From Desulfobacteraceae bacterium (GTDB lineage Bacteria; Desulfobacterota; Desulfobacteria; Desulfobacterales; Desulfosarcinaceae), in the NCBI GenBank assembly GCA_024230435.1, contig JAAERL010000279.1, positions 1-50,201 of the forward strand: 50,201 bases of DNA, written 5' to 3'. The notes below the pieces were generated by a model, which was not told the origin of the DNA, ran no database searches, and saw only the letters and a list, made by a program, of their open reading frames with translations. The translations under genes were made by a program, and so were the position numbers. This document shows positions 9,080 to 18,034 of this stretch, piece by piece. The stretch's first letter is position 1. Every line of letters begins with the position of its first letter.

Positions 9080-10151
9080 AATAATTTTCAGCAATAAGTG
9101 ATGCGGCAGTTTCGGCCCCGTCTTTGACTTGGGGCCGGGCGCGGGAAAGATTGAGCAGCTCAGGCAAATGCCGAATCCAGTTACCGCTGGTATAATCATG
9201 CTCGCTAATGGATAACGAGGGCTGGCGGGTTGTAAGAAAGGCTTCCAAAACCGATGATTCAGGTGAATCGTTTCTGCAAATATAGCCATATGGCAAGCCT
9301 GCCGAATATGCCTCTGCAATAGTGCTGTACCCGGCTTTGCCTATAAGTGCGTCAGCAGCCCCGATAAGATCGGGATGATAAAAATCCGAGTGTTTGGGCA
9401 GCAAAATTACCTGGGGATGACTGACCGTATGGTTGTTGCTGCCGGGAATAACAAGGGTGGCGGGTATTTTTCCAGCAAGTGTGTGCAGAAAATCAAAGGC
9501 ATCGGGCACACCTCCCATGCTCACCAGAACCATTTTTTCATTTTGAGAAACGCCAAGCTTCTGGCGGGTTTTTATCGCTTCGGTTCGCGGACGGCGGCTG
9601 ATGGGAGCCACTCGGACGGTTTCAGCAACAGGCTGGCAAAAAGGTTCTGTCTGGATGTGAAAATCGGCCAACCGGTAAAGATGCTTTAGATAATCAATAT
9701 GGGGGCGCAAGCCGGACTGTTTGGATGTGTAGGCTTCGTAGATCCAATCCCAGGTAAAATTTTCGATTAAAACAGCGGCAAGGCCGGCTTGCCGGGCAGC
9801 GGCAATTCCCATTGCGGCGATATCACAAATAACCAGAGAACAGTTTTTGCGGTTAATGCGCCGGGCCAGGTCTTTCAAAAGCCGGGATTTAAAAGGAAGC
9901 AGTTTGTTTAGTGCCTGGCAGGTGGCTGATAGATCCATGTGCAATGGCGTTCGTTGCACCATGCCGATGTCGGTTAAAACATTATGATACGAGAACGGCG
10001 CCTGAAGACTTTCATGGAAAATTTGCCGGGGGCACGTTGTAAAAATGTCAAATTCAACGTCAGGCGCACAGCGGTGCAGTGCGGACATGACTGCGGCCGC
10101 TCTGCTGGCATGACCATAACCATGGGATGTTATAAAATAAGCAATACGCAT
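9072..10151 (-). CDS. MurG-like family 28 glycosyltransferase
   Basis: About 359 residues from the ATG at 10151, chosen because MRIAYFITSHGYGHASRA is the canonical N-terminal nucleotide-sugar fold start; an in-frame ATG at 10196 would add 15 unlikely residues. The SHGYGHASR glycine loop, a VLVSMGG strand in mid-protein and a C-terminal ADALIGKAGYSTIAEAYSAG segment match the GT-B fold of MurG-type transferases and of the N-terminal domain of arabinokinase-like proteins. It probably transfers or binds a nucleotide sugar in the cytoplasm; acceptor unknown. It is transcribed divergently from the reductase gene at 10282, with a perfect inverted repeat between them. Confidence 0.75.
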   Translation of the reverse strand: MRIAYFITSHGYGHASRAAAVMSALHRCAPDVEFDIFTTCPRQIFHESLQAPFSYHNVLTDIGMVQRTPLHMDLSATCQALNKLLPFKSRLLKDLARRINRKNCSLVICDIAAMGIAAARQAGLAAVLIENFTWDWIYEAYTSKQSGLRPHIDYLKHLYRLADFHIQTEPFCQPVAETVRVAPISRRPRTEAIKTRQKLGVSQNEKMVLVSMGGVPDAFDFLHTLAGKIPATLVIPGSNNHTVSHPQVILLPKHSDFYHPDLIGAADALIGKAGYSTIAEAYSAGLPYGYICRNDSPESSVLEAFLTTRQPSLSISEHDYTSGNWIRHLPELLNLSRARPQVKDGAETAASLIAENYFK

Positions 10152-10192
10152 CGTTGCTATAGCCTTTGTAAGATAAAGAATGTGAATGTTGT

Positions 10193-10220
10193 GCAAGATG
10201 CCAATGTATTGGCATCTTGC
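10193..10220. promoter_or_regulatory. Perfect 13-bp inverted repeat between divergent genes
   Basis: GCAAGATGCCAAT (10193-10205) and ATTGGCATCTTGC (10208-10220) are exact reverse complements separated by 2 bp. The site lies between the glycosyltransferase start (10151, minus) and the reductase start (10282, plus). Its symmetry and position fit a dimeric repressor operator. A cruciform or hairpin in the 5' leader of either transcript is the alternative. No T-run follows. Confidence 0.6.
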
Positions 10221-10281
10221 AGGCCCCTAATAACACATATTCCCTGTAATTTAAGGGTAAAGATTAATTTTACCAGCAAAG

Positions 10282-11193
10282 ATGAAAAATAAAAACAGGC
10301 CTAAATTAATGATAACCGGGGCCAGCGGTTTCTTAGGAGATTCGCTGTGCAGGCTGGCATGCGTGAAACACAGCGTTCTGGCGATTTATCATCGTCACAA
10401 ACCGCTGGTTCCGGATGTCCGGGCCGTCCAGGCGGACTTGAGTAAATTAAACAATCTGGAAGCTTTATTTAAAACCCTGGAACCGGAGGCCGTAATTCAT
10501 GCCGCCGCTGTTGCCGATGTTGCATTTTGCCAACGTTTTCCCGAACAGTCCCGGATAATTAACAGTGAATTGCCGGGCAAACTGGCCCGGATTTGCCGTG
10601 ATTTAAATATCCCCTTTGTCTTTACTTCCACAGACCTGGTATTTGACGGTCTTTGTCCGCCTTATAGTGAAAGACACACACGTCAGCCTTTGGGTATCTA
10701 TGCCCGACAAAAGGTGATGGCCGAAGACGCGGTAATGCAAAACCACCCCCAGGCGCTTATTTGCCGCATGCCTTTAATGATAGGTGTTGCGCCCCATGAT
10801 TCGGCCTATCACTTTTGCCATCACATGCTCGAAGCTATTTCCCAAAAAACGCAGTTAAATCTTTTTACCGATGAATACAGAACTCCGGTAGATACCCATA
10901 GTGCTGCCGGGGGGATTCTGAACTTGATGGATAAGACCGGGGGGGTATTACATTTAGGAGGTAATACCCGCATATCGCGTCACGGGATTGGCCTGATGAT
11001 GGCCGAAAGCATGGGGATAAAGCCGGATATGATCCGCCCGGTCCGTATCGATGATATGAAACTGAGCACCCCACGGGCCCGGGATGTGTCCCTGGACAGT
11101 CAAAAGGCTTTTCAAATGGGTTACAAGCCTATGGACCTGCGTCAGGCTGTACAAAGGGTTGTAAAACAATTTAATAGAAAGCAAAAATTATGA
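10282..11193 (+). CDS. RmlD-like NAD(P)-dependent sugar-nucleotide reductase (SDR family)
   Basis: 303 residues. The N-terminal TGASGFLGDSLCRLA is the Rossmann dinucleotide loop, and the central YARQK is the YxxxK catalytic pair of extended SDR enzymes. AAAVADVAFCQRFPEQS and FTSTDLVFDG are typical of dTDP-4-dehydrorhamnose reductase-like proteins, as is FTDEYRTPVD. It likely reduces a 4-keto sugar nucleotide, but a true RmlD role is not shown because no rmlABC genes are nearby. Its stop overlaps the ATG of the next gene (ATGA, 11190-11193), so the two are translationally coupled. Its leader contains the 13-bp inverted repeat. Confidence 0.8.
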   Translation: MKNKNRPKLMITGASGFLGDSLCRLACVKHSVLAIYHRHKPLVPDVRAVQADLSKLNNLEALFKTLEPEAVIHAAAVADVAFCQRFPEQSRIINSELPGKLARICRDLNIPFVFTSTDLVFDGLCPPYSERHTRQPLGIYARQKVMAEDAVMQNHPQALICRMPLMIGVAPHDSAYHFCHHMLEAISQKTQLNLFTDEYRTPVDTHSAAGGILNLMDKTGGVLHLGGNTRISRHGIGLMMAESMGIKPDMIRPVRIDDMKLSTPRARDVSLDSQKAFQMGYKPMDLRQAVQRVVKQFNRKQKL

Positions 11194-14100
11194 AGCTTCG
11201 TTTTTCTATTTTTTATTCGATTTTTTTTGCGCTTGTTTTTTCTTTTATGACCGGTTTGCTGTCTCCCGCGGTTGGGGAGATTTCAGAGCAGGCCCTGCCC
11301 CAATCGTTGCTGCCCTGGAAAGATTGGGTATTATACGGTCATGAGCAGGATCTTTGCCCGGCACAGTATAATGACGGGTCTATTGTGCGTTGCGGTTGGC
11401 CTTCCCGGCTAAAGTTGGAAGTGTCATTTGATGGCGGCCGGTTTGAACAAAGATGGTTAATGTTCGCCCGCACCTGGGTGGCATTGCCCGGCAGCGATGC
11501 ATTGTGGCCCGGCTCTGTGACGGTTGACGGTGATCAAGCTTCCGTAGTCAAGCGCAATGGCCTTCCCATGGTGGTTCTTACAGAAGGTGAGCACCAAATA
11601 AGAGGGCGTTTTTTCTGGCGCAGTATCCCTGAATTGATAAATATTCCGCCTTCATTGGGATTGCTTTCCCTTTTTGTTAAAGAACAAATGATCGAATATC
11701 CGCAGATTGATGAAAAGGGGCGATTATGGCTTTATAAAAGCAAAGGCGCCTCCGGTGAACAGGATCGTCTAAAAGTCTCTGTTTTTCGATTGTTAAACGA
11801 CACGGTCCCTATGCGTGTGAACACGCTCGTGCGTTTGGATGTTTCCGGTAAGAGCCGGGAAATCGTGTTGAAAGACCTTTTGCTGCCCACTGCAGTACCC
11901 ATGACTCTTGACAGTAAATTGCCGGCCCGGATCAATACCAGCAGGAGTATTTCGGTGCAGGCGAGGGCTGGGCGCTGGGAGATCAATTTTTCTACAAGAC
12001 TTCCCGGGCCGGTTCACAAAATTGGTCCTGAAGAACTGCCCTATGGCCAACAAATCTGGTCTTTTAAACCCCAACATGATCTGCGAATTGTTGAAATTCA
12101 GGGACCGGCGCCAGTAGAGCCTGCCCAAACCGAAATGCCGTCATCCTGGCATCGTTATGCTGCCTATTTGATAAATTCTGATTCGCAGTTGTCATTCAAG
12201 CAAATCCGCCGGGGAGATTCAGACCCCGCACCGGATCAATTGAATCTGCACCGGACCTGGTGGCTTGATTTTGACGGCCAGGGGTTTTCCATACACGATA
12301 AAATAATCGGCGCTTTAAACAGGCAATGGCGCCTGACTATTAATGCCCCCATAGAGCTCGGACGCGTTGCAGTGGAAGGTAAGGATCAAATGATTACCGT
12401 TCTTGGACCGGATAAAAAAGCAGGTATCGAGCTACGCTCCGGCCGGTTATCCATGGCGGCTGATTCGCGCCTGGCGCAGCGCACAAACCCAATAAGAGTT
12501 GTAGGGTGGGATCACGATTTTCAAAAAGTCAGTGGTTTTTTGCACCTTGCCCCCGGCTGGTCGCTGGTAGCGGCCGCTAATATTGACAGTGTATCTCAAA
12601 CCTGGTTGAAAAGCTGGACTCTGCTGGATTTTTTCCTGGTTTTAATCATTTCTCTTGCTATTTTTAAACTGCGCAATATTGCCTGGGCATTTATGGCATT
12701 GGTTACCATGATATTGATTTACCAGGAACCGGGGTCTCCGAGAATTGTATGGCTGCATTTACTGGCGGTTTTGGCGCTCTTGCCGTTGCTTTCAAAGGGA
12801 TGGTTTAAAAAAATAGTTTTTACTTGGGGAATTTTCGCCGGTATCGTGCTGGTTGTAATTGCCGTGCCTTTTATGGTTCAGCAGATTCGCTGGGGGCTGT
12901 ATCCGCAGTTGGCTCCGCATGCTTGCACAGGCCAACCGTTTAAATATCAGCCGAAGAAGCAAACTTTAGAAAAAAAAAGCATGGAGCTGGATTCTGTTCA
13001 AAGAGCAAAGAAAAAGCCCGATTCGAAAGCAGCTCGTAAACGTTCGCACAAATCCATGGCCGACACTCGGGCTATTGAACTTCAAAGTGAAGAACCATTG
13101 CAGAAGGTCCCGGAGTCCCTCATCCCCACGGGGCCTGGATTACCCGATTGGCGATGGCATTGTGTGAAGCTCAATTGGAACGGGCCTGTGTCCAAAGAAC
13201 AAACCATGAGGCTGTACTTGCTATCACCGAAAGTAAACATGGTGCTGGCTTTTGTTCGAGTTATATTGCTTGCTGTTTTAATTTGGAGTGTATTGGACTG
13301 GCGATCCTGGTGGAAAAAAGTAAGCAAATACACTCAAGCTGTATCTTTATCTTGTATATTTGGATTAGTTATCTCCGGGCTATTTATTTTTGGCGTTATT
13401 TTAAGCGGCGCCGGTATTGCCGAAGCTTCAGAGACCAGGGACAATTTTCCTCCCCGGAAACTGCTTGACGAGTTGCGCCAGCGTTTGCTGGAAAAGCCGG
13501 ATTGTCTGCCCTTTTGCGCAGACATATCGCGCATGGAAATTTTGGCATCTAATGACAAGCTGCAGGTAATGCTTGAAATTCATGCAGCCGAGCAAGCCGC
13601 CGTGCCTTTGCCTGCAAAACGCAGCGCTTGGAATCCCAATCAGATATTATTGGATAATGTGCCCATAAACGGGTTGATTCGGGATAAATCAGGCCAATTG
13701 TGGGCATATATACCAAAGGGATTTCACACCATTGTGATGATTGGAATGGCCGGTCCGGATGATCTTGTGAGGTTGCCCTTGCCGCTAAAACCCCATACTG
13801 CTTCAGTTGCCGCCGAAGGCTGGCGCTATAAGGGAGTTGATCCTAATGGCCGTACAGGCTCAAGCATCGAACTGACCCGTATCCGGGAAGATCGGGGCGA
13901 AACAGATAAAAATCAGTACGCCGGCGTCTTGCCGTTTTTTTTGGAAGTAGAGCGCAAATTGGTTCTCGGGCACTCTTGGCAGGTTATTACCAAAGTTCGG
14001 CGGGTAACCCCAACCGGAGTTCCAATTGTTGTGAATGTTCCATTGCTTGAGTCCGAAGCAGTAACAACTTCCGGTATACAGGTGGAAAAAGGCCAGGCGA

Positions 14101-15311
14101 TTGTGAGTTTGGCTGCCGGTCAAACAACGGTTATTTACCGGGGAACCCTTGAGATATCCTCCAGCATCAAATTGTCCGCCCCTAAGGCTGTTGCCTGGAC
14201 CGAAACCTGGATTCTTGATGCCAGCCCAATCTGGCATTGCGATCTGAAAGGCATTCCCGTGATTCATCATCAAAGCGGCCAAGGGCAATGGCAGCCTCAA
14301 TGGCGGCCCTGGCCCGGTGAAAGTGCAACCATAAACGTTCATCGGCTGCCTGCGATTGACGGCCAGCATTTGACCATTGATAATGCGGATTTAATTCTGA
14401 CACCCAGTCAACGTATCGTTAATAGCGAAATGATCCTGGCAATTCGAACCAGCAAGGCAGTACAACACACCCTCACGTTACCTCCAAAATCGAATATTCA
14501 AAAAGTTACTATTAATAACAAGTCTTTGCCGGTAAGACTGGAAGGTAATCGTGTGATTCTGCCGTTACAGTCAGGCGAACAGACCGTGAAAGTTCAATGG
14601 CGCCAGTTAAAGGATTTTTCTACAAAATTTAAAGCGCCGCGGATTGATGTTGGCGCTCCGGCGCTCAATGCCAGGGTAACTTTTAAAATGCCTGAGCGCT
14701 GGATTCTTTTTTTGAAAGGGCCTGACTGGGGTCCGGCTGTTTTACTTTGGAGCTATCTTGCGGTAATCGCGCTGATTGCATTGTTTTTGGGCCGCCTTTC
14801 AATCATACCGTTGAAAACTTGGCAATGGTTGTTGCTGGGATTGGGCTTGACGCAGGTTCCTGTGATTATGTCGATGATTATCGCAGGATGGATAATTGTA
14901 TTAGGTCTTCGTAAAACTGGCTCTATGCCGAAACACGGGTTTTCTTTTAATAGTATCCAAACGGGCCTAGTTATATGGACGGCGGCCGCGCTGGTTTGCA
15001 TGTATGCTGCTGTAAAAGCGGGTTTGGTGGGGCAGCCGGAAATGCAAATATCCGGCAATGACTCCTACTATCTTAAATTGAATTGGACCCAGGACCGGAT
15101 TATGGGCCAGATGCCCCGGCCATGGGTAGTGAGCATGCCTGTTATGGTTTTCCGGGGCTGTATGCTGGTCTGGTCGCTTTGGCTTGCAAGCAGTTTGTTA
15201 AACTGGCTCAAGTGGGGCTGGAAGTGTTTCGGTACAGATGGTTTTTGGCGCAAAGTTTCAATAAAAACGGAAAAATCTCAAGAACATGTCAAATCAGGTA
15301 ATAATCAGTGA
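11190..15311 (+). CDS. 1373-residue multi-spanning membrane protein of unknown function
   Basis: I do not recognise this family. An N-terminal hydrophobic segment (residues about 5-28) acts as signal or anchor. A large beta-rich, probably periplasmic domain follows. A cluster of about four membrane segments lies near 470-570, a Lys-rich linker near 600-640, and two more membrane segments near 690-750. A second beta-rich region runs to about 1170, and a C-terminal group of membrane helices completes it. This two-module layout, loop domain then helices twice, suggests an internal duplication of architecture. Coupling to a sugar-nucleotide reductase hints at envelope polysaccharide work (inference). 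The stop codon TGA at 15309-15311 lies inside a palindromic repeat. Confidence 0.75.
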   Translation: MKLRFSIFYSIFFALVFSFMTGLLSPAVGEISEQALPQSLLPWKDWVLYGHEQDLCPAQYNDGSIVRCGWPSRLKLEVSFDGGRFEQRWLMFARTWVALPGSDALWPGSVTVDGDQASVVKRNGLPMVVLTEGEHQIRGRFFWRSIPELINIPPSLGLLSLFVKEQMIEYPQIDEKGRLWLYKSKGASGEQDRLKVSVFRLLNDTVPMRVNTLVRLDVSGKSREIVLKDLLLPTAVPMTLDSKLPARINTSRSISVQARAGRWEINFSTRLPGPVHKIGPEELPYGQQIWSFKPQHDLRIVEIQGPAPVEPAQTEMPSSWHRYAAYLINSDSQLSFKQIRRGDSDPAPDQLNLHRTWWLDFDGQGFSIHDKIIGALNRQWRLTINAPIELGRVAVEGKDQMITVLGPDKKAGIELRSGRLSMAADSRLAQRTNPIRVVGWDHDFQKVSGFLHLAPGWSLVAAANIDSVSQTWLKSWTLLDFFLVLIISLAIFKLRNIAWAFMALVTMILIYQEPGSPRIVWLHLLAVLALLPLLSKGWFKKIVFTWGIFAGIVLVVIAVPFMVQQIRWGLYPQLAPHACTGQPFKYQPKKQTLEKKSMELDSVQRAKKKPDSKAARKRSHKSMADTRAIELQSEEPLQKVPESLIPTGPGLPDWRWHCVKLNWNGPVSKEQTMRLYLLSPKVNMVLAFVRVILLAVLIWSVLDWRSWWKKVSKYTQAVSLSCIFGLVISGLFIFGVILSGAGIAEASETRDNFPPRKLLDELRQRLLEKPDCLPFCADISRMEILASNDKLQVMLEIHAAEQAAVPLPAKRSAWNPNQILLDNVPINGLIRDKSGQLWAYIPKGFHTIVMIGMAGPDDLVRLPLPLKPHTASVAAEGWRYKGVDPNGRTGSSIELTRIREDRGETDKNQYAGVLPFFLEVERKLVLGHSWQVITKVRRVTPTGVPIVVNVPLLESEAVTTSGIQVEKGQAIVSLAAGQTTVIYRGTLEISSSIKLSAPKAVAWTETWILDASPIWHCDLKGIPVIHHQSGQGQWQPQWRPWPGESATINVHRLPAIDGQHLTIDNADLILTPSQRIVNSEMILAIRTSKAVQHTLTLPPKSNIQKVTINNKSLPVRLEGNRVILPLQSGEQTVKVQWRQLKDFSTKFKAPRIDVGAPALNARVTFKMPERWILFLKGPDWGPAVLLWSYLAVIALIALFLGRLSIIPLKTWQWLLLGLGLTQVPVIMSMIIAGWIIVLGLRKTGSMPKHGFSFNSIQTGLVIWTAAALVCMYAAVKAGLVGQPEMQISGNDSYYLKLNWTQDRIMGQMPRPWVVSMPVMVFRGCMLVWSLWLASSLLNWLKWGWKCFGTDGFWRKVSIKTEKSQEHVKSGNNQ

Positions 15312-15360
15312 CTGCTCCCGGCAATAAATTACCGGGAATTCTTGCTGGATAATCTTAAAG
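15308..15360 (+). repeat. Palindromic repeat, TnpB-end-linked family, copy at 15308
   Basis: GTGACTGCT is followed by the hairpin CCCGGCAAT-AA-ATTACCGGG (15317-15336) and by TTCTTGCTGGATAATCTTAAA. The same hairpin and tail recur at 34959-35003 (reversed) and 42869-42910, and the head plus hairpin at 46922-46949. This copy supplies the stop codon of the upstream gene. It probably acts as a 3' RNA hairpin. Confidence 0.8.
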
Positions 15361-15410
15361 GATAACCAAATGACTCCGTTTTACTCTAATTTTTATACGA
15401 TTTGAGACCT

Positions 15411-16970
15411 ATGACAACCGGCGAATTTATCTTATCAATCGATGTGGGCACCCAGAGTATCAAGGCAATGATTTTTGATCTTTTGGGTAAAATGCACTTT
15501 AAACAACAAGTACCCTTTGAGCCTTATCATTCTCCCAAACCTGGTTGGGCCGAACAGGATCCCGTGCTTTTCTGGCGGACATTGTGCTGCGCCTGCACAC
15601 AATTATGGAAGACAAGCAATTTGCCAAAAGATGCGATTGCCGGTATGGCCTTGACCACCCAGCGCAACACCTGCGTTGCCGTAGACCGTGAGGGCCAACC
15701 GCTGTTGCCGGCCATTGTTTGGCCGGATCAGCGTAAAACCCATAATTTACAGCCTGTTCGCGGACCGTGGAAATGGATATTCAACCTTCTGGGACAGAAC
15801 GAGACCATTAACTATTTCAGAACCGAGGCGGAAGCGAACTGGATTGCCGTTCATAAGCCGGATATATGGCAGCGCATCCATAAGCTGTTATTGTTATCCG
15901 GTTACCTTACATATAAATTAACCGGGCGTTTTGTTGATTCCACGGGCTGTCAGGTAGGATATCTTCCATTTGATTATAAACGCTTTCGCTGGGCTGCTTC
16001 CTGGAGCTGGAAGTGGCGCTGCCTGCCGACTGTTCTGGAAATGTTGCCGGAGTTGACCCCGCCAGGCTCAATTCTGGGACATATCACCAGCGATGCGGCA
16101 GCTCAAACCGGTATTGCCAAAGGATTGCCGGTTATAGCGGCAGCCGCCGACAAAGCCTGTGAGGTGATCGGTTCCGGCGCAATGGAGTCCTCCATAGGCT
16201 GCTTGAGTTATGGAACCACGGCTACAATCAATGTTACCCATAAATGCTATGTAGAGCCTATTAAGTTGCTTCCGCCCTACCCTTCGGCCATTCCGGGGCG
16301 CTATACCGTTGAAGCTCAAATTTACAGGGGGTTTTGGATGGTCAGTTGGTTTAAAAACGAGTTCGGTTATCCGGAAAAAATGCAAGCCGGGCGCCAGGGC
16401 ATTACTCCCGAAACGCTGTTTGAAAGTTTTTTGGAAGATGTTCCGCCGTGTTCGATGGGACTGATGCTGCAACCATACTGGACGCCCGGAGTCAAGTTCC
16501 CCGGCCCTGAGGCTAAAGGAGCGATTATAGGTTTTGGGGATGTACATACCCGCGCCCATTTATACCGGGCCATACTTGAAGGGCTGGCATATGCGCTGCG
16601 CGAGGGCAAGGAAAGGATTGAAAAGCGCGGCAAAATTCCGATTACCAGCTTACGGGTTTCCGGCGGCGGTTCACAAAGCCGGGCGGCGTGCCAATTGACC
16701 GCCGATGTTTTCGGGCTTGCCACGGTAAGACCCCATATTTATGAAACAGCCGGACTGGGAGCTGCAATCGACGCTGCCGTGGGATTGAATTTTTTTTCCG
16801 ATTTCAAATCCGCAATCAAAAGCATGACTCATATCGGAGAGGTATACGATCCTAATCCCACCGTACACCGGCTTTATGACGAATTTTATCGGGAAGTTTA
16901 TCAAAAAATGTATAAACTTTTAAAGCCTCTGTATAAAAAAATAAGATCAATTACAGGTTATCCGGAGTAA
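15411..16970 (+). CDS. FGGY-family carbohydrate kinase (xylulokinase-like)
   Basis: 519 residues from the ATG at 15411; a TTG three codons upstream is possible. The N-terminal FILSIDVGTQSIKAMIFD is the phosphate-1 loop of the ASKHA fold. KPGWAEQDP and LTTQRNTCVAVD are conserved FGGY motifs. The C-terminal LRVSGGGSQSRAACQLTADV is the FGGY signature adenosine loop, followed by the usual GLGAAIDAAVGL. It should phosphorylate a pentulose, hexulose or polyol with ATP in the cytoplasm; the substrate is not assignable from sequence. It stands alone between a repeat and a phosphatase remnant, so the partner pathway is not visible here. Confidence 0.85.
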   Translation: MTTGEFILSIDVGTQSIKAMIFDLLGKMHFKQQVPFEPYHSPKPGWAEQDPVLFWRTLCCACTQLWKTSNLPKDAIAGMALTTQRNTCVAVDREGQPLLPAIVWPDQRKTHNLQPVRGPWKWIFNLLGQNETINYFRTEAEANWIAVHKPDIWQRIHKLLLLSGYLTYKLTGRFVDSTGCQVGYLPFDYKRFRWAASWSWKWRCLPTVLEMLPELTPPGSILGHITSDAAAQTGIAKGLPVIAAAADKACEVIGSGAMESSIGCLSYGTTATINVTHKCYVEPIKLLPPYPSAIPGRYTVEAQIYRGFWMVSWFKNEFGYPEKMQAGRQGITPETLFESFLEDVPPCSMGLMLQPYWTPGVKFPGPEAKGAIIGFGDVHTRAHLYRAILEGLAYALREGKERIEKRGKIPITSLRVSGGGSQSRAACQLTADVFGLATVRPHIYETAGLGAAIDAAVGLNFFSDFKSAIKSMTHIGEVYDPNPTVHRLYDEFYREVYQKMYKLLKPLYKKIRSITGYPE

Positions 16971-16983
16971 CAGAGCCACTGAA

Positions 16984-17002
16984 ATGCCAAAAAAATTGGC
17001 AT
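16984..17002. other. Stem-loop after the FGGY kinase
   Basis: ATGCCAA (16984-16990) pairs with TTGGCAT (16996-17002) around an A5 loop. It lies 14 bp after the kinase stop and probably forms a 3' hairpin. There is no downstream T-run on the plus strand, so a classic intrinsic terminator is not supported. The rest of 17003-17122 is AT-rich with no feature. Confidence 0.45.
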
Positions 17003-17122
17003 TAAAAAATGGCTTTAAAGAATTTAAAGTATGGCTCATGTTGGATTTCAGATTTTTTTGGTTGAGTCATAAAAAAAATTATTAAGCAGCGAATTATTAA
17101 ATTTATAACTCACCTTTCTGGA

Positions 17123-17709
17123 TTGGGAGGTGACACCAAAACTAGTTTGTTTAATAGCGGGAATTTTGAAAATTTAAGAACTAAAAGAGTAAAAAATAGA
17201 CCCTTTCCTAAACAATTGGCAGAAGTAAATCATCCTTTTGAAGTTTCGGAAAATCTTTATCGCAGTGCCCTACCAAAAAGCAAAGAAGAATTCAAAATCC
17301 TGGAAAATAAATATGGTATTAATACTGTCGTCAGTTTGCGATCCGGGCAAAATAAAGACCTTGACTCTAAGATTGCGGGTATGGATTCCAGTCTGAAGTT
17401 TAAGCATTTTGAAATGGGGTATAATTTTATTGCCGAAAAAGATATTATTGAATTTCTGAAATTATTTAAAGATGAAAATCACCATAAACAGCCAGTGCTC
17501 GTGCACTGCAAACATGGAGCGGATCGCACCGGCGCGGCTGTGGCCGCTTATCGTGTTTGTGTGCAAGGCTGGATGGACCAAAAGACGAGGCTATCAATGA
17601 CATGAAAGAGCACCTCAATAAGCGTAATAGACCATGCGTGCAAGAAACATTGTATGAAATCAACAAGTGGGACTTTGATAAAATTAAACGTGAAGTTGGT
17701 CTTGATTAA
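17123..17709 (+). pseudogene. DSP/PTP-type protein phosphatase with a frameshift near its C-terminus
   Basis: The frame from about 17123 encodes FEVSENLYRSALPKSKEEF, a VVSLRSGQ strand and HCKHGADRTGAAVAAYRV, whose Cys-x5-Arg loop is the catalytic signature of dual-specificity/tyrosine phosphatases. The frame then runs out at a TGA (17603-17605). The expected continuation (DEAINDMKEHL onward to a TAA at 17707-17709) lies in another frame. A duplicated TGGA plus one extra A near 17571-17586 would explain the shift, because removing these five bases restores the usual GWTKDEAI. The catalytic core is intact, so a shortened 160-residue product could still be active. The start is uncertain: TTG 17123 overlaps a GGGAGGTGA site, and TTG 17147 is the alternative. 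A sequencing error is possible. Confidence 0.75.
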
Positions 17710-18034
17710 GCAACATGGACACTTGTTATAAGGGCAAATAGAAAAGAGAATGGTCAGATACTTTCAGGCTTATCCGTCAAACATTCCAGCAAAAGAGGTG
17801 TTATAAAAAACCCCCGATAGCTGCCTTGCAACCGAGAATGGACCTGCAGCGTTGAGCTCGTTGGAGCTGCGGTGAGGTTTTTAGCGGATTTAAATACGAT
17901 GAAAATTTTTTCCGCGACCCTAAGTTTCTTAGATACACCGTATCGTCAGTATTTACCTAAATGTTGGAATTTGTTATGATGCCGCAGTTTGATCATTGTT
18001 AATAACTCTTTTAAAGAAAAGATACTGTTGACGA
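17710..18034. other. Intergenic region with half of a mobile repeat
   Basis: No gene is supported here. At 17902-17922 the sequence AAAATTTTTTCCGCGACCC runs into TAA, matching the right terminal repeat of the element at 23398-23560. The left half is not recognisable. The last 60 bases before recN are AT-rich and probably include its promoter, although I see no clear -10/-35 pair. Confidence 0.5.

Noticed and set aside
8465..9319. 284-codon minus-strand frame
   Set aside because: It lies opposite the well-supported FAH-family gene and crosses into the glycosyltransferase gene in another frame; its composition is atypical and no motif is present.
13860..14403. Minus-strand frames inside the 1373-residue gene
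   Set aside because: Shadows of the sense gene: no start signals and no recognisable domains.
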